Positions 5,725-11,682 of a stretch of 11,718 nucleotides of DNA are shown here, piece after piece. The DNA is taken from the NCBI GenBank assembly GCA_016937725.1, contig JAFGVZ010000206.1, forward strand, positions 1 to 11,718. Direction: 5' to 3'. The notes under the pieces are model-generated. The model was given only the letters and a program-made list of their open reading frames with translations. It searched no databases and was not told where the DNA came from. Numbering within the stretch: position 1 is the stretch's first letter; each line of letters starts with the position of its first letter. The position numbers and the translations under genes were made by a program. Source of the DNA: Paracoccaceae bacterium. GTDB lineage: Bacteria > Pseudomonadota > Alphaproteobacteria > Rhodobacterales > Rhodobacteraceae.

Positions 5725-5759
5725 AAAAAAAGCGCCCCAGCCTTTCGGCCGGGGCGCTT
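5725..5759 (-). terminator. Strong intrinsic terminator after rpmD
   Basis: On the minus strand a 13-bp stem (AAGCGCCCCGGCC with GGCTGGGGCGCTT, plus-strand 5747-5759 and 5730-5742, one G-U pair) is closed by a GAAA tetraloop and runs straight into TTTTTTT (5731-5725). It starts 21 bases after the rpmD stop codon. This is a textbook terminator, and it lies inside what is usually one continuous spc operon. The T tract exists only in the minus direction, so it acts on the ribosomal genes. Confidence 0.93.
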
Positions 5760-5780
5760 CAGAAGCGACGCTGCGCGCTG

Positions 5781-5969
5781 TTAACCGCGCTCTTCCACGA
5801 TCTGCACCAAGTGCGGGATCGAAGCCACCATCCCGCGCACGGAAGGGGTATCTTCCAGCTCGCGGGTGCGGTGCATCTTGTTCAGACCCAGGCCGACCAG
5901 CGTTGCACGCTGAACGGCGGGGCGGCGGATCGGAGAGCCGATCTGCTTGACGACGATGGTTTTAGCCAT
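5781..5969 (-). CDS. rpmD: 50S ribosomal protein L30
   Basis: L30 is a small 50S protein bound to 23S rRNA. The 62-residue product (MAKTIVVKQIGSPIRR at the start, then LGLNKMHRTRELEDTPSVRG at 27-46) has the length and signature of the family. The ATG at 5969 is 15 bases after the rpsE stop with AAGGAAGGG as ribosome binding site. It is the last gene before a strong intrinsic terminator, so it appears to end the transcription unit that starts near rpmC. L30 is not present in all bacteria but is usual in this group. Confidence 0.97.
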   Translation of the reverse strand: MAKTIVVKQIGSPIRRPAVQRATLVGLGLNKMHRTRELEDTPSVRGMVASIPHLVQIVEERG

Positions 5970-5984
5970 TGTATTGACCCTTCC

Positions 5985-6548
5985 TTACGCGTCTGCGGTT
6001 TCGGTCTCGGCCTCAGGCTTGCGCAGAATATCTGCAACCTTCTTGCCGCGACGCTGCGCCACCTGACGGGGGCTGGCCGAGTTTTTCAGCGCGTCAAACG
6101 TCGCGCGGACCATGTTATAGGGGTTCTGGCTACCGAGCGACTTGGCCACAACATCTTGCAGGCCCAGCATCTCGAACACGGCGCGCATCGGACCACCGGC
6201 AATGATACCGGTCCCCGGCACGGCCTGGCGCATGACGATCTTGCCCGCACCATGGCGACCTTCGATGTCATGGTGCAGCGTGCGACCATCCTTCAGCGGC
6301 ACGCGCACCATTTGGCGCTTGGCCTGTTCGGTTGCCTTGCGGATGGCTTCGGGCACTTCTTTCGCCTTGCCCTTGCCAAAGCCCACACGGCCACGCTGAT
6401 CGCCGACAACCACGAGCGCTGCAAAGCCGAAGCGTTTGCCGCCCTTCACGGTTTTCGACACGCGGTTGATCGCTACCAGACGATCGGCGAATTCCGGGGT
6501 TTCCTCGCGTTGATCGCGGCGGTCCCGGCGGTTTTCTCTTTCTGCCAT
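5985..6548 (-). CDS. rpsE: 30S ribosomal protein S5
   Basis: S5 lies on the solvent side of the 30S subunit at the mRNA entrance and affects decoding accuracy. The 187-residue product has the N-terminal double-stranded-RNA-binding-like S5 domain (about 20-85), with the spectinomycin-loop segment VSKTVKGGKRFGF (30-42) and GRVGFGKGKAKEVPEAI (53-69), and a C-terminal domain with PGTGIIAGGPMRAVFE (111-126). The loop looks wild type. The N-terminus is charged and arginine-rich (MAERENRRDRRDQREE) and the C-terminus ends in an acidic tail, a little longer than the E. coli protein (about 167). The ATG at 6548 has GGAG 7 bases before it. Confidence 0.98.
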   Translation of the reverse strand: MAERENRRDRRDQREETPEFADRLVAINRVSKTVKGGKRFGFAALVVVGDQRGRVGFGKGKAKEVPEAIRKATEQAKRQMVRVPLKDGRTLHHDIEGRHGAGKIVMRQAVPGTGIIAGGPMRAVFEMLGLQDVVAKSLGSQNPYNMVRATFDALKNSASPRQVAQRRGKKVADILRKPEAETETADA

Positions 6549-6558
6549 AATCGTCTCC

Positions 6559-6918
6559 TCAGAACTTCAGGCCGCCTTCACGAGCGGCGTCGGCGAGTGC
6601 CTTGACCTTCCCGTGAAAGATGAAGCCGCCGCGGTCGAAATAGCATTCCTCAATGCCAGCGGCTTTCGCGCGCTCGGCAATCGCGGCACCAATCTTGGCA
6701 GCTGCGTCCTTGTTGTTGACACCCACGAGGCCGAAATCCTTTTCCAGCGTCGAGGCCGAAGCCAATGTCACACCGCGCACATCGTCGATCAGCTGAACGC
6801 TGATGTTCTTGTTGGAGCGGTGGACAGACAGACGCGCGCGCCCGTTGGCCATTTTCTTCAATTTGTTCCGAACGCGCAGGCGGCGTTTTTGGAACAGCTT
6901 TTGCTTTGTGTTCGCCAT
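6559..6918 (-). CDS. rplR: 50S ribosomal protein L18
   Basis: L18 binds 5S rRNA together with L5 and L25 and places it in the central protuberance of the 50S subunit. The 119-residue product starts MANTKQKLFQKRRLRVRNKL, with the RLSVHRSNKNISVQLIDD strand region (29-46) and the C-terminal FDRGGFIFHGKVKALADAAREGG, all typical. The length matches the family. The ATG at 6918 follows the rplF stop by 11 bases; an AAGGG element spans the rplF stop. It sits in the conserved rplF-rplR-rpsE order. Confidence 0.98.
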   Translation of the reverse strand: MANTKQKLFQKRRLRVRNKLKKMANGRARLSVHRSNKNISVQLIDDVRGVTLASASTLEKDFGLVGVNNKDAAAKIGAAIAERAKAAGIEECYFDRGGFIFHGKVKALADAAREGGLKF

Positions 6919-6929
6919 CTTTCGCGCCC

Positions 6930-7463
6930 TTACTTCTTCTTGCCTTCCTTACGGAAGATATACTCATCCTTGTAGCGAATGCCTTTGCCCTTATAGGGTT
7001 CTGGCGAACGCCACTTGCGGATATTTGCAGCCACTTCGCCAACCTGCTGCTGGTCGATACCTTCGACAACAACTTCGGTCTGCTTGGGGGCGGAAACGGT
7101 AATGCCTGCGGGAACCTCGAAGATCACTTCGTGGCTGTAACCCAGCGACAATTTCAGGTCCTTGCCCTGCATTGCGGCACGGTAACCAACGCCGACCAGT
7201 TCCAGCTCTTTCTTGAAGCCGGTGGTCACGCCAGTTGCCAGGTTCGCGACCATCGAGCGGGTCATACCCCACTGCTGACGGGCACGTTTGGACAGGCCGC
7301 GCGGCTTGACGGTAACGGTGTTGCCATCCAGCACGATATCCACGTCATCACCAGCGGTGAAGCTGCGGGTGCCCTTGGGGCCTTTGACCTCGATGGTCTG
7401 GCCCGAGACCTGCGCGCTTACACCCGAAGGCAGTTCGACAGGCTTTTTGCCAATACGAGACAT
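6930..7463 (-). CDS. rplF: 50S ribosomal protein L6
   Basis: L6 binds helix 97 of 23S rRNA near the sarcin-ricin loop and the GTPase-associated region, and is needed late in 50S assembly. The 177-residue product has two L6 repeats. The N-terminal half starts MSRIGKKPVELPSGV; the C-terminal half bears the signature PEPYKGKGIRY (154-164) and a lysine-rich end (EGKKK). Length is as expected. The ATG at 7463 follows the rpsH stop by 11 bases, and the ribosome binding site GGAGGG directly after that stop is one of the best in the window. Confidence 0.98.
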   Translation of the reverse strand: MSRIGKKPVELPSGVSAQVSGQTIEVKGPKGTRSFTAGDDVDIVLDGNTVTVKPRGLSKRARQQWGMTRSMVANLATGVTTGFKKELELVGVGYRAAMQGKDLKLSLGYSHEVIFEVPAGITVSAPKQTEVVVEGIDQQQVGEVAANIRKWRSPEPYKGKGIRYKDEYIFRKEGKKK

Positions 7464-7474
7464 CTCAGCCCTCC

Positions 7475-7873
7475 TCAGAACACACGGCAGAGCACTTCGC
7501 CACCAACATTGGCGGCGCGGGCTGCTGCATCGGACATCACGCCTTTCGGCGTGGAGACAACCGAAATACCAAGGCCATTGCGGACCTGCGGAATTTCACG
7601 AACACCGGAATAGACGCGGCGACCGGGGGTCGAAATACGCTTCAATTCACGGATGGCAGGGGCGCCATCGGCATATTTCAGCGAAATTTCCAGTTCGGCA
7701 TGGCCGCTCTCAGTGGTGACATGCTCATAGCCACGGATGTAGCCTTCGCTTGCCAAAACATCGAGCACCCAGGCACGCAGCTTCGACGCGGGCGTGCGCA
7801 CGGTCGATTTGCCGCGCATCTGCGCGTTCCGGATACGGGTCAGCATATCGCCGAGCGGATCGTTCATGGACAT
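7475..7873 (-). CDS. rpsH: 30S ribosomal protein S8
   Basis: S8 binds the central domain of 16S rRNA early in 30S assembly and in E. coli also represses the spc operon by binding its mRNA at rplE. The 132-residue product begins MSMNDPLGDMLTRIRNAQM and has the C-terminal signature around STPKGVMSD (107-115) with GEVLCRVF at the end. Two ATG codons are possible, 7873 and 7867; the GGAG lies 8 bases before the first and 14 before the second, so 7873 is preferred. It lies 12 bases after rpsN. No S8-binding-type structure was obvious near rplE. Confidence 0.97.
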   Translation of the reverse strand: MSMNDPLGDMLTRIRNAQMRGKSTVRTPASKLRAWVLDVLASEGYIRGYEHVTTESGHAELEISLKYADGAPAIRELKRISTPGRRVYSGVREIPQVRNGLGISVVSTPKGVMSDAAARAANVGGEVLCRVF

Positions 7874-7885
7874 GATCCCTTCTCC

Positions 7886-8191
7886 TTACCAGCTCGACTT
7901 GACCATGCCGGGGATTTGACCTTTCGAGGCCAGATCCCGCAGCGCGATCCGCGACAATTTCAGTTTGCGATAATATGCCTTCGGACGACCCGACAGCTGG
8001 CAGCGGTTGTGCAAGCGGGTTTCCGAAGAATTCCGCGGCAATTGTGCCAGTTTCAGGTTCGCCTTGAAACGCTCTTCCATAGGGCGCTCGGCGTCGGCGG
8101 CGATTGCTTTCAGCTCAGCACGCTTGGTGGCGTATTTCGCTACCAGCTTCTGACGCTTCTTTTCGCGCTCGACCATTGCTTTTTTAGCCAT
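7886..8191 (-). CDS. rpsN: 30S ribosomal protein S14 (zinc-free form)
   Basis: S14 lies in the 30S head next to S3 and S10. At 101 residues this is the long, zinc-free form: instead of two CxxC pairs it has a single cysteine (C64) in the motif HNRCQLSGRPKAYYRKLKLSR (61-81), then the ALRDLASKGQIPGMVKSSW ending. The family's short zinc form is about 61 residues. The ATG at 8191 follows rplE by 19 bases with GAGGGAGAG before it. Position between rplE and rpsH is canonical. Confidence 0.98.
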   Translation of the reverse strand: MAKKAMVEREKKRQKLVAKYATKRAELKAIAADAERPMEERFKANLKLAQLPRNSSETRLHNRCQLSGRPKAYYRKLKLSRIALRDLASKGQIPGMVKSSW

Positions 8192-8210
8192 TGGTTCTCT
8201 CCCTCTCGCG

Positions 8211-8771
8211 TCAGCTATTGAAGGGCATGTTGAAAAGCTTCAACAGCGCCTTGGCTTCCGCGTCGGTTTTCGCGGTGGTGCAGATGATGATATCCATGCC
8301 CCACATCTCGTCGATCTGATCAAAATTGATCTCGGGGAACACGATATGCTCCTTGATGCCCATGGCGTAGTTGCCATTGCCATCGAACGACGTGCCTTTG
8401 ACGCCGCGGAAGTCGCGGACGCGCGGCAGCGCGATGTTGATCAGGCGGTCAAGGAATTCATACATGCGCGCACCGCGCAGAGTGACCTTCACGCCCAGCG
8501 GCATTTCCTCGCGAACGCGGAAGCCCGCGATCGAGGTGCGTGCCTTGGTGATGACTGCTTTCTGGCCCGCAATCGCGGTCAGATCCGCCTGCGCCGACTT
8601 GATCTTCTTGGTGTCCTTGACGGCTTCACCAATCCCCATGTTCAGCACGATCTTGTCGAGCTTGGGGATCATCATGTCGTTCTTGTAGGCGAATTCTTCT
8701 TTCATCGCGGCCCGGATCTGGTCTGCATAGACCGTCTTCAGGCGCGGGGTGTAGTTGGCTTGATCCAGCAT
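8211..8771 (-). CDS. rplE: 50S ribosomal protein L5
   Basis: L5 binds 5S rRNA and forms the bridge from the 50S central protuberance to S13 in the 30S head. The 186-residue product has the L5 signature around PKLDKIVLNMGIGEA (36-50), followed by the TKARTSIAGFRVREEMPLGVK region and FDQIDEMWGMDIIICTTAKTD near the C-terminus. Length is as in other alphaproteobacteria. Its ATG overlaps the rplX stop as TGATG, and GGGAGG lies 8 bases upstream inside rplX, so translation is likely coupled. In E. coli the start of this gene is the S8 feedback site; no clear equivalent is visible. Confidence 0.98.
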   Translation of the reverse strand: MLDQANYTPRLKTVYADQIRAAMKEEFAYKNDMMIPKLDKIVLNMGIGEAVKDTKKIKSAQADLTAIAGQKAVITKARTSIAGFRVREEMPLGVKVTLRGARMYEFLDRLINIALPRVRDFRGVKGTSFDGNGNYAMGIKEHIVFPEINFDQIDEMWGMDIIICTTAKTDAEAKALLKLFNMPFNS

Positions 8772-9076
8772 CAGATCGCCTCCCCGGTTGTCTTGGCGAA
8801 GCGCACTTTCTTGCCGTCTTCCTCGCGGAAGCCAACGCGCGTTGCTTTGCCGTTGCTGTCAACAAGCGCCAGGTTCGACAGGTCGATGGGCATTGCCTTG
8901 GGCAGGCGACCACCTTGACTGTTCTGGCTTTGCTTGGTGTGGCGGATCGAAATGTTAATCCCGTCCACAACCGCTTTGTTGTCCTTGGGCATGACGGTCG
9001 AAATCTCGCCCTGCTTGCCCTTGTCCTTGCCGGTCAACACGACGACTTTGTCGCCCTTTTTCAACTTGGCAGCCAT
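8771..9076 (-). CDS. rplX: 50S ribosomal protein L24
   Basis: L24 is an assembly-initiating protein that binds the 5' domain of 23S rRNA near the tunnel exit. The 101-residue product has a KOW motif in its first third (KKGDKVVVLTGKDKGKQGEI, 6-25) and the family pattern GINISIRHTKQS followed by a glycine-rich stretch. Length matches the family. The start overlaps the rplN stop (TAATG) and GGAGGTG lies just upstream within rplN, so it is translationally coupled to rplN at one end and to rplE at the other. Confidence 0.98.
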   Translation of the reverse strand: MAAKLKKGDKVVVLTGKDKGKQGEISTVMPKDNKAVVDGINISIRHTKQSQNSQGGRLPKAMPIDLSNLALVDSNGKATRVGFREEDGKKVRFAKTTGEAI

Positions 9077-9444
9077 TACAACACCTCCGGAGCGAGCGAG
9101 ATGATCTTCATGAAGTTCTTCGCGCGCAGCTCGCGCACCACCGGCCCGAAAATACGGGTGCCGACAGGTTCGCCAGAATTGTTGAGGATCACGGCCGCGT
9201 TGCGGTCGAAGCGGATGGACGTGCCGTCTTCACGACGCACTTCTTTTGCGGTCCGAACGACGACAGCTTTACGCACGTCACCCTTCTTCACACGGCCCCG
9301 CGGAATGGCTTCCTTGACCGACACCACGATGATGTCGCCCACGGACGCATAACGCCGCTTGGAACCGCCGAGGACCTTGATGCACTGAACTCGGCGTGCG
9401 CCAGAGTTGTCAGCAACATCCAGATTGGTCTGCATCTGGATCAT
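9076..9444 (-). CDS. rplN: 50S ribosomal protein L14
   Basis: L14 lies on the 50S interface, forms a bridge to 16S rRNA helix 14, and is the docking site of the silencing factor RsfS. The 122-residue product is highly conserved: MIQMQTNLDVADNSGARR (1-18), SVKEAIPRGRVKKGDVRKAV, and the ending FMKIISLAPEVL. Length is exactly that of the family. A second methionine (residue 4) also exists, but the first is favoured because GGGAG lies 7-8 bases before it. A 63-base gap separates it from rpsQ and holds a 6-bp hairpin (TGGGCA/TGCCCA, 9463-9477). Confidence 0.98.
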   Translation of the reverse strand: MIQMQTNLDVADNSGARRVQCIKVLGGSKRRYASVGDIIVVSVKEAIPRGRVKKGDVRKAVVVRTAKEVRREDGTSIRFDRNAAVILNNSGEPVGTRIFGPVVRELRAKNFMKIISLAPEVL

Positions 9445-9507
9445 TTGGTTTCTCCCGACCTTTGGGCATCATGCCCAGGGTTTCGATAAGTCTGATTGGA
9501 ACGGGTC

Positions 9508-9747
9508 TTATGCCGAAGCGTCGACCAGAACCTCCCAGCGCTTGGACTTCGAGATCGGCGCACATTCGATGATTCGAACGGTGTCACCAACCTTGAACTG
9601 GTTGAGCGGATCATGGGCACGATACTTTTTCGTGCTGCGAACCACTTTTTTCATAACGGGGTGCGTGAAGCGGCGTTCGACCAGAACCGTAACGGTCTGT
9701 TCATTCTTGTCGCTCGTCACCTTGCCTTGCAGGATGCGTTTGGGCAT
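9508..9747 (-). CDS. rpsQ: 30S ribosomal protein S17
   Basis: S17 is an early-binding 30S protein with an OB fold that contacts 16S rRNA helices 7 and 11. The 79-residue product starts MPKRILQGKVTSDKNEQTVTV and carries the signature GDTVRIIECAPISKSKRW (54-71). Length fits. The ATG at 9747 follows the rpmC stop by 11 bases, and the rpmC stop is itself part of the TAAGGAG ribosome binding site, so the two genes are tightly linked. Confidence 0.98.
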   Translation of the reverse strand: MPKRILQGKVTSDKNEQTVTVLVERRFTHPVMKKVVRSTKKYRAHDPLNQFKVGDTVRIIECAPISKSKRWEVLVDASA

Positions 9748-9758
9748 GGGCCAGCTCC

Positions 9759-9962
9759 TTAGTTCGCCGCCGCTTCAGCGGCTTTTTCGTTGAGGATGGT
9801 CGAAACGCGTGCGGCGTCACGACGGACCTGGCGAATACGAGCCGTGTTTTCCAGCTGGTTGGTCGCCTTTTGGAAGCGCAGGTTGAACGCTTCCTTTTTC
9901 AGCGCGACCAATTCGTCGCGCAACTGATCCGGTGTCTTGGATCGCAGATCTTCGGCTTTCAT
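9759..9962 (-). CDS. rpmC: 50S ribosomal protein L29
   Basis: L29 is a small helical-hairpin protein at the peptide exit tunnel, next to L23, near the docking sites of SRP and trigger factor. The 67-residue product MKAEDLRSKTPDQLRDELVA..., with FNLRFQKATNQLENTARIRQ (36-55), is typical. Three in-frame starts exist: TTG at 9983, ATG at 9968 and ATG at 9962. AAAGGA directly abuts 9968 but lies 6 bases before 9962, so 9962 is chosen. The gene normally follows rplP at once; here a 200-base gap with hairpins and a promoter candidate precedes it, so it may head its own transcription unit. Confidence 0.97.
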   Translation of the reverse strand: MKAEDLRSKTPDQLRDELVALKKEAFNLRFQKATNQLENTARIRQVRRDAARVSTILNEKAAEAAAN

Positions 9963-9995
9963 GGCCATTCCTTTGGTCAACAATCACCGGAAGGC

Positions 9996-10016
9996 CCCTG
10001 TGACAGGGTCACCCTG
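9996..10016. repeat. Overlapping palindromes in the rpmC leader
   Basis: The 21 bases CCCTGTGACAGGGTCACCCTG contain two overlapping odd palindromes of 13 bases: CCCTGT-G-ACAGGG (9996-10008) and CAGGGT-C-ACCCTG (10004-10016). In RNA the central CAGGG can pair with only one of its neighbours at a time, and the CAGGG/CCCTG hairpin with a 3-base loop is the more plausible. The first palindrome also occurs near 1799-1811. It lies between the promoter candidate and the rpmC start, so an operator or leader switch is conceivable. Confidence 0.35.
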
Positions 10017-10043
10017 ATTCCCGGCGGAGGTGGATGAGCGTGC

Positions 10044-10072
10044 CGTATAGGCGCGAAGCGCCCGCTTGGCAA
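10044..10072 (-). promoter_or_regulatory. Promoter candidate for the rpmC-rpmD block
   Basis: The minus strand reads TTGCCA (10072-10067), exactly 17 bases, TATACG (10049-10044). The -35 matches consensus at five of six and the -10 at four of six. A start around 10036-10038 would give a leader of about 75 bases before the rpmC ATG. The spacer contains a GGCGC/GCGCC inverted repeat. It lies just downstream of two terminator-like hairpins, and the -10 is identical to that before rplO. Confidence 0.55.
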
Positions 10073-10081
10073 GTGCCCCTT

Positions 10082-10118
10082 GGAAAGAAGATGTCCCAGC
10101 CAAAATTTAGCCGGGACA
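10082..10118 (-). terminator. Terminator-like hairpin downstream of rplP (distal)
   Basis: On the minus strand TGTCCCGGC and GCTGGGACA (10118-10110 and 10100-10092) form a 9-bp stem with one G-U pair and a 9-base A/T-rich loop, followed by the pyrimidine run TCTTCTTTCC (10091-10082). The tail is imperfect, so termination may be partial. It lies between the rplP stop and the promoter candidate for rpmC. Confidence 0.5.
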
Positions 10119-10130
10119 CACGAATGCTAA

Positions 10131-10159
10131 ACAAGGTGCGTGCTATGCACGCACCTTGT
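10131..10159 (-). terminator. Long perfect hairpin directly after the rplP stop (proximal)
   Basis: A perfect 13-bp inverted repeat ACAAGGTGCGTGC / GCACGCACCTTGT with a 3-base centre begins 3 bases after the rplP stop. On the minus strand it is followed by TTAGCATT, only a poor T tract, so it could be a weak terminator or a 3'-end-protecting hairpin for the S10-block mRNA. Confidence 0.5.
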
Positions 10160-10162
10160 GGT

Positions 10163-10576
10163 TTACCAATCTTCGCGCTGAACGACGCGGGTCTTGATCG
10201 GCAGTTTCATCGCAGCCAGACGCAGCGCCTCGCGCGCGGTGGCGTCGTTGACACCGTCAATCTCGAACATCACGCGACCCGGCTTGACCTTGGCGGCCCA
10301 GAAATCGACCGAACCCTTACCTTTACCCATACGCACTTCGGTGGGTTTGGAGGTGACGGGCACATCCGGGAAAATCCGGATCCAGACGCGGCCCTGACGC
10401 TTCATGTGGCGCGTCATAGCACGACGAGCGGCTTCGATCTGGCGCGCTGTGATGCGCTCAGGCTCCAGCGCCTTCAGGCCATAGCCACCAAAGTTCAGGT
10501 CAAACCCGCCTTTGGCTTCACCATGGATGCGGCCTTTGTGCTGCTTGCGGAACTTCGTCCGTTTCGGTTGTAGCAT
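10163..10576 (-). CDS. rplP: 50S ribosomal protein L16
   Basis: L16 shapes the A-site region of the 50S subunit and is a late assembly protein. The 137-residue product starts MLQPKRTKFRKQHKGRIHG and has the conserved RMGKGKG loop (82-88), whose arginine is the equivalent of the residue hydroxylated in E. coli L16, and KPGRVMFEIDGV further on. Length is as expected. The ATG at 10576 follows rpsC by 21 bases with AAGGAG before it. Its stop is followed at once by two hairpins and a promoter candidate, so it seems to end the S10-type transcription unit. Confidence 0.98.
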   Translation of the reverse strand: MLQPKRTKFRKQHKGRIHGEAKGGFDLNFGGYGLKALEPERITARQIEAARRAMTRHMKRQGRVWIRIFPDVPVTSKPTEVRMGKGKGSVDFWAAKVKPGRVMFEIDGVNDATAREALRLAAMKLPIKTRVVQREDW

Positions 10577-10597
10577 TGCTCTACTCCTTCACTCGGC

Positions 10598-11299
10598 TCA
10601 GCGACGCGGGCGCTGAGCGCCGCCGCTGTCCTGAAGTTCCTGATGCCGGCGATCATGGGCTTGCGGATCATGTTCCATGATCTCACCCTTGAAGATCCAC
10701 ACTTTCACACCGATGATCCCGTAGGCCGTCAGACCTTCGGAATGGGCATAGTCGATATCCGCGCGCAGCGTGTGCAGCGGGACGCGACCTTCACGATACC
10801 ACTCGGTCCGTGCAATCTCTGCACCGCCCAAACGGCCCGCGAGGTTCACACGGATGCCCAGAGCACCCATGCGCATCGCGTTCTGCACAGCGCGCTTCAT
10901 GGCGCGGCGGAAGCTGACACGGCGCTCCAACTGCTGCGTGATCGATTCCGCGACCAACTGTGCGTCAAGCTCCGGCTTGCGGATTTCGACAATGTTCAGG
11001 TGCAGGTCAGATGCGGTGAAGTTCGCAAGCTTCTTACGCAGGGTTTCGATATCGGCGCCTTTTTTGCCGATAATGACACCCGGACGTGCGGTGTGGATCG
11101 TGACGCGGCACTTCTTGTGCGGACGTTCGATAATCACGCGGCTGATGCCGGCTTGCTTGCACTCTTCGTGAATGAAATCACGGATTTTCAGGTCTTCCAG
11201 CAACAGGTTGCCGTAATCCTTGCTTTCCGCGAACCAGCGGCTGTCCCAGGTCCTGTTGACCTGAAGGCGCATACCGATCGGATTTACCTTGTGACCCAT
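10598..11299 (-). CDS. rpsC: 30S ribosomal protein S3
   Basis: S3 forms part of the mRNA entrance of the 30S subunit with S4 and S5 and takes part in mRNA unwinding. The 233-residue product starts MGHKVNPIGMRLQVNRTWDS, has a type II KH domain with GVIIGKKG (74-81), and the C-terminal S3 domain with RRAMKRAVQNAMRMGALGIR and YGIIGVKVWIFKGE. The C-terminal tail after KGEIMEHDPQ is charged and likely flexible. The frame is open upstream to 11422, but ATG at 11299 matches the family, overlaps the rplV stop as TAATG and has GAGGAG inside the end of rplV, so translation is coupled. Confidence 0.98.
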   Translation of the reverse strand: MGHKVNPIGMRLQVNRTWDSRWFAESKDYGNLLLEDLKIRDFIHEECKQAGISRVIIERPHKKCRVTIHTARPGVIIGKKGADIETLRKKLANFTASDLHLNIVEIRKPELDAQLVAESITQQLERRVSFRRAMKRAVQNAMRMGALGIRVNLAGRLGGAEIARTEWYREGRVPLHTLRADIDYAHSEGLTAYGIIGVKVWIFKGEIMEHDPQAHDRRHQELQDSGGAQRPRR

Positions 11300-11679
11300 T
11301 ATGCTTGCTCCTCGGCCTGGCGAACCTTGATGGTCAGTTCGGAAAACGGCTTCATGATCTTGCCGAAACGACCGCGTGCGCGCGGACGGCCCCGCTTCAT
11401 GACCAAGTTCTTGCCAACCCATGCTTCGGCCACGACCAGTGCATCAACATCCAGACCGTGGTTGTTTTCAGCATTGGCAATCGCCGATTGCAGGCATTTC
11501 TTGACGTCGCCAGCAATACGCTTTTTCGAGAAGGTCAGATCGGACAGCGCACGATCAACCTTCTTGCCGCGGATCATGGCAGCGACGAGGTTCAGCTTCT
11601 GCGGTGAAGTGCGCAGCATGCGCGTCTTCGCCATTGCTTCATTCTCGGCCACGCGGCGCGGATTTGTCTCTTTACCCAT
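11299..11679 (-). CDS. rplV: 50S ribosomal protein L22
   Basis: L22 contacts all 23S rRNA domains, and its long beta-hairpin lines the exit tunnel; changes in the hairpin give macrolide resistance in other bacteria. The 126-residue product has RTSPQKLNLVAAMIRGKKV (23-41), SAIANAENNHGLD (65-77) and the hairpin KRGRPRARGR (95-104), with no visible deletion there. The N-terminal extension MGKETNPRRVAENEAMAK before the core is typical of Rhodobacteraceae L22 as I recall them, supporting the start at 11679 over the internal ATG at codon 16. It follows the rpsS stop by 3 bases with only a weak GGAA ribosome binding site. Confidence 0.97.
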   Translation of the reverse strand: MGKETNPRRVAENEAMAKTRMLRTSPQKLNLVAAMIRGKKVDRALSDLTFSKKRIAGDVKKCLQSAIANAENNHGLDVDALVVAEAWVGKNLVMKRGRPRARGRFGKIMKPFSELTIKVRQAEEQA

Positions 11680-11682
11680 GGC

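Noticed and set aside
9963..10162. A hidden small gene in the rplP-rpmC gap.
   Set aside because: No minus-strand frame with a start, a ribosome binding site and a protein-like sequence is visible; inverted repeats dominate the gap.
9963..10162. Insertion sequence remnant in the rplP-rpmC gap because of its many inverted repeats.
   Set aside because: No transposase fragment, no target-site duplication and no long terminal repeats; terminators and a promoter explain it better.
11300..11422. N-terminal extension of S3 by 41 residues into rplV.
   Set aside because: It is only the open frame inside rplV; the ATG at 11299 gives the universal MGHKVNP start and the TAATG overlap.
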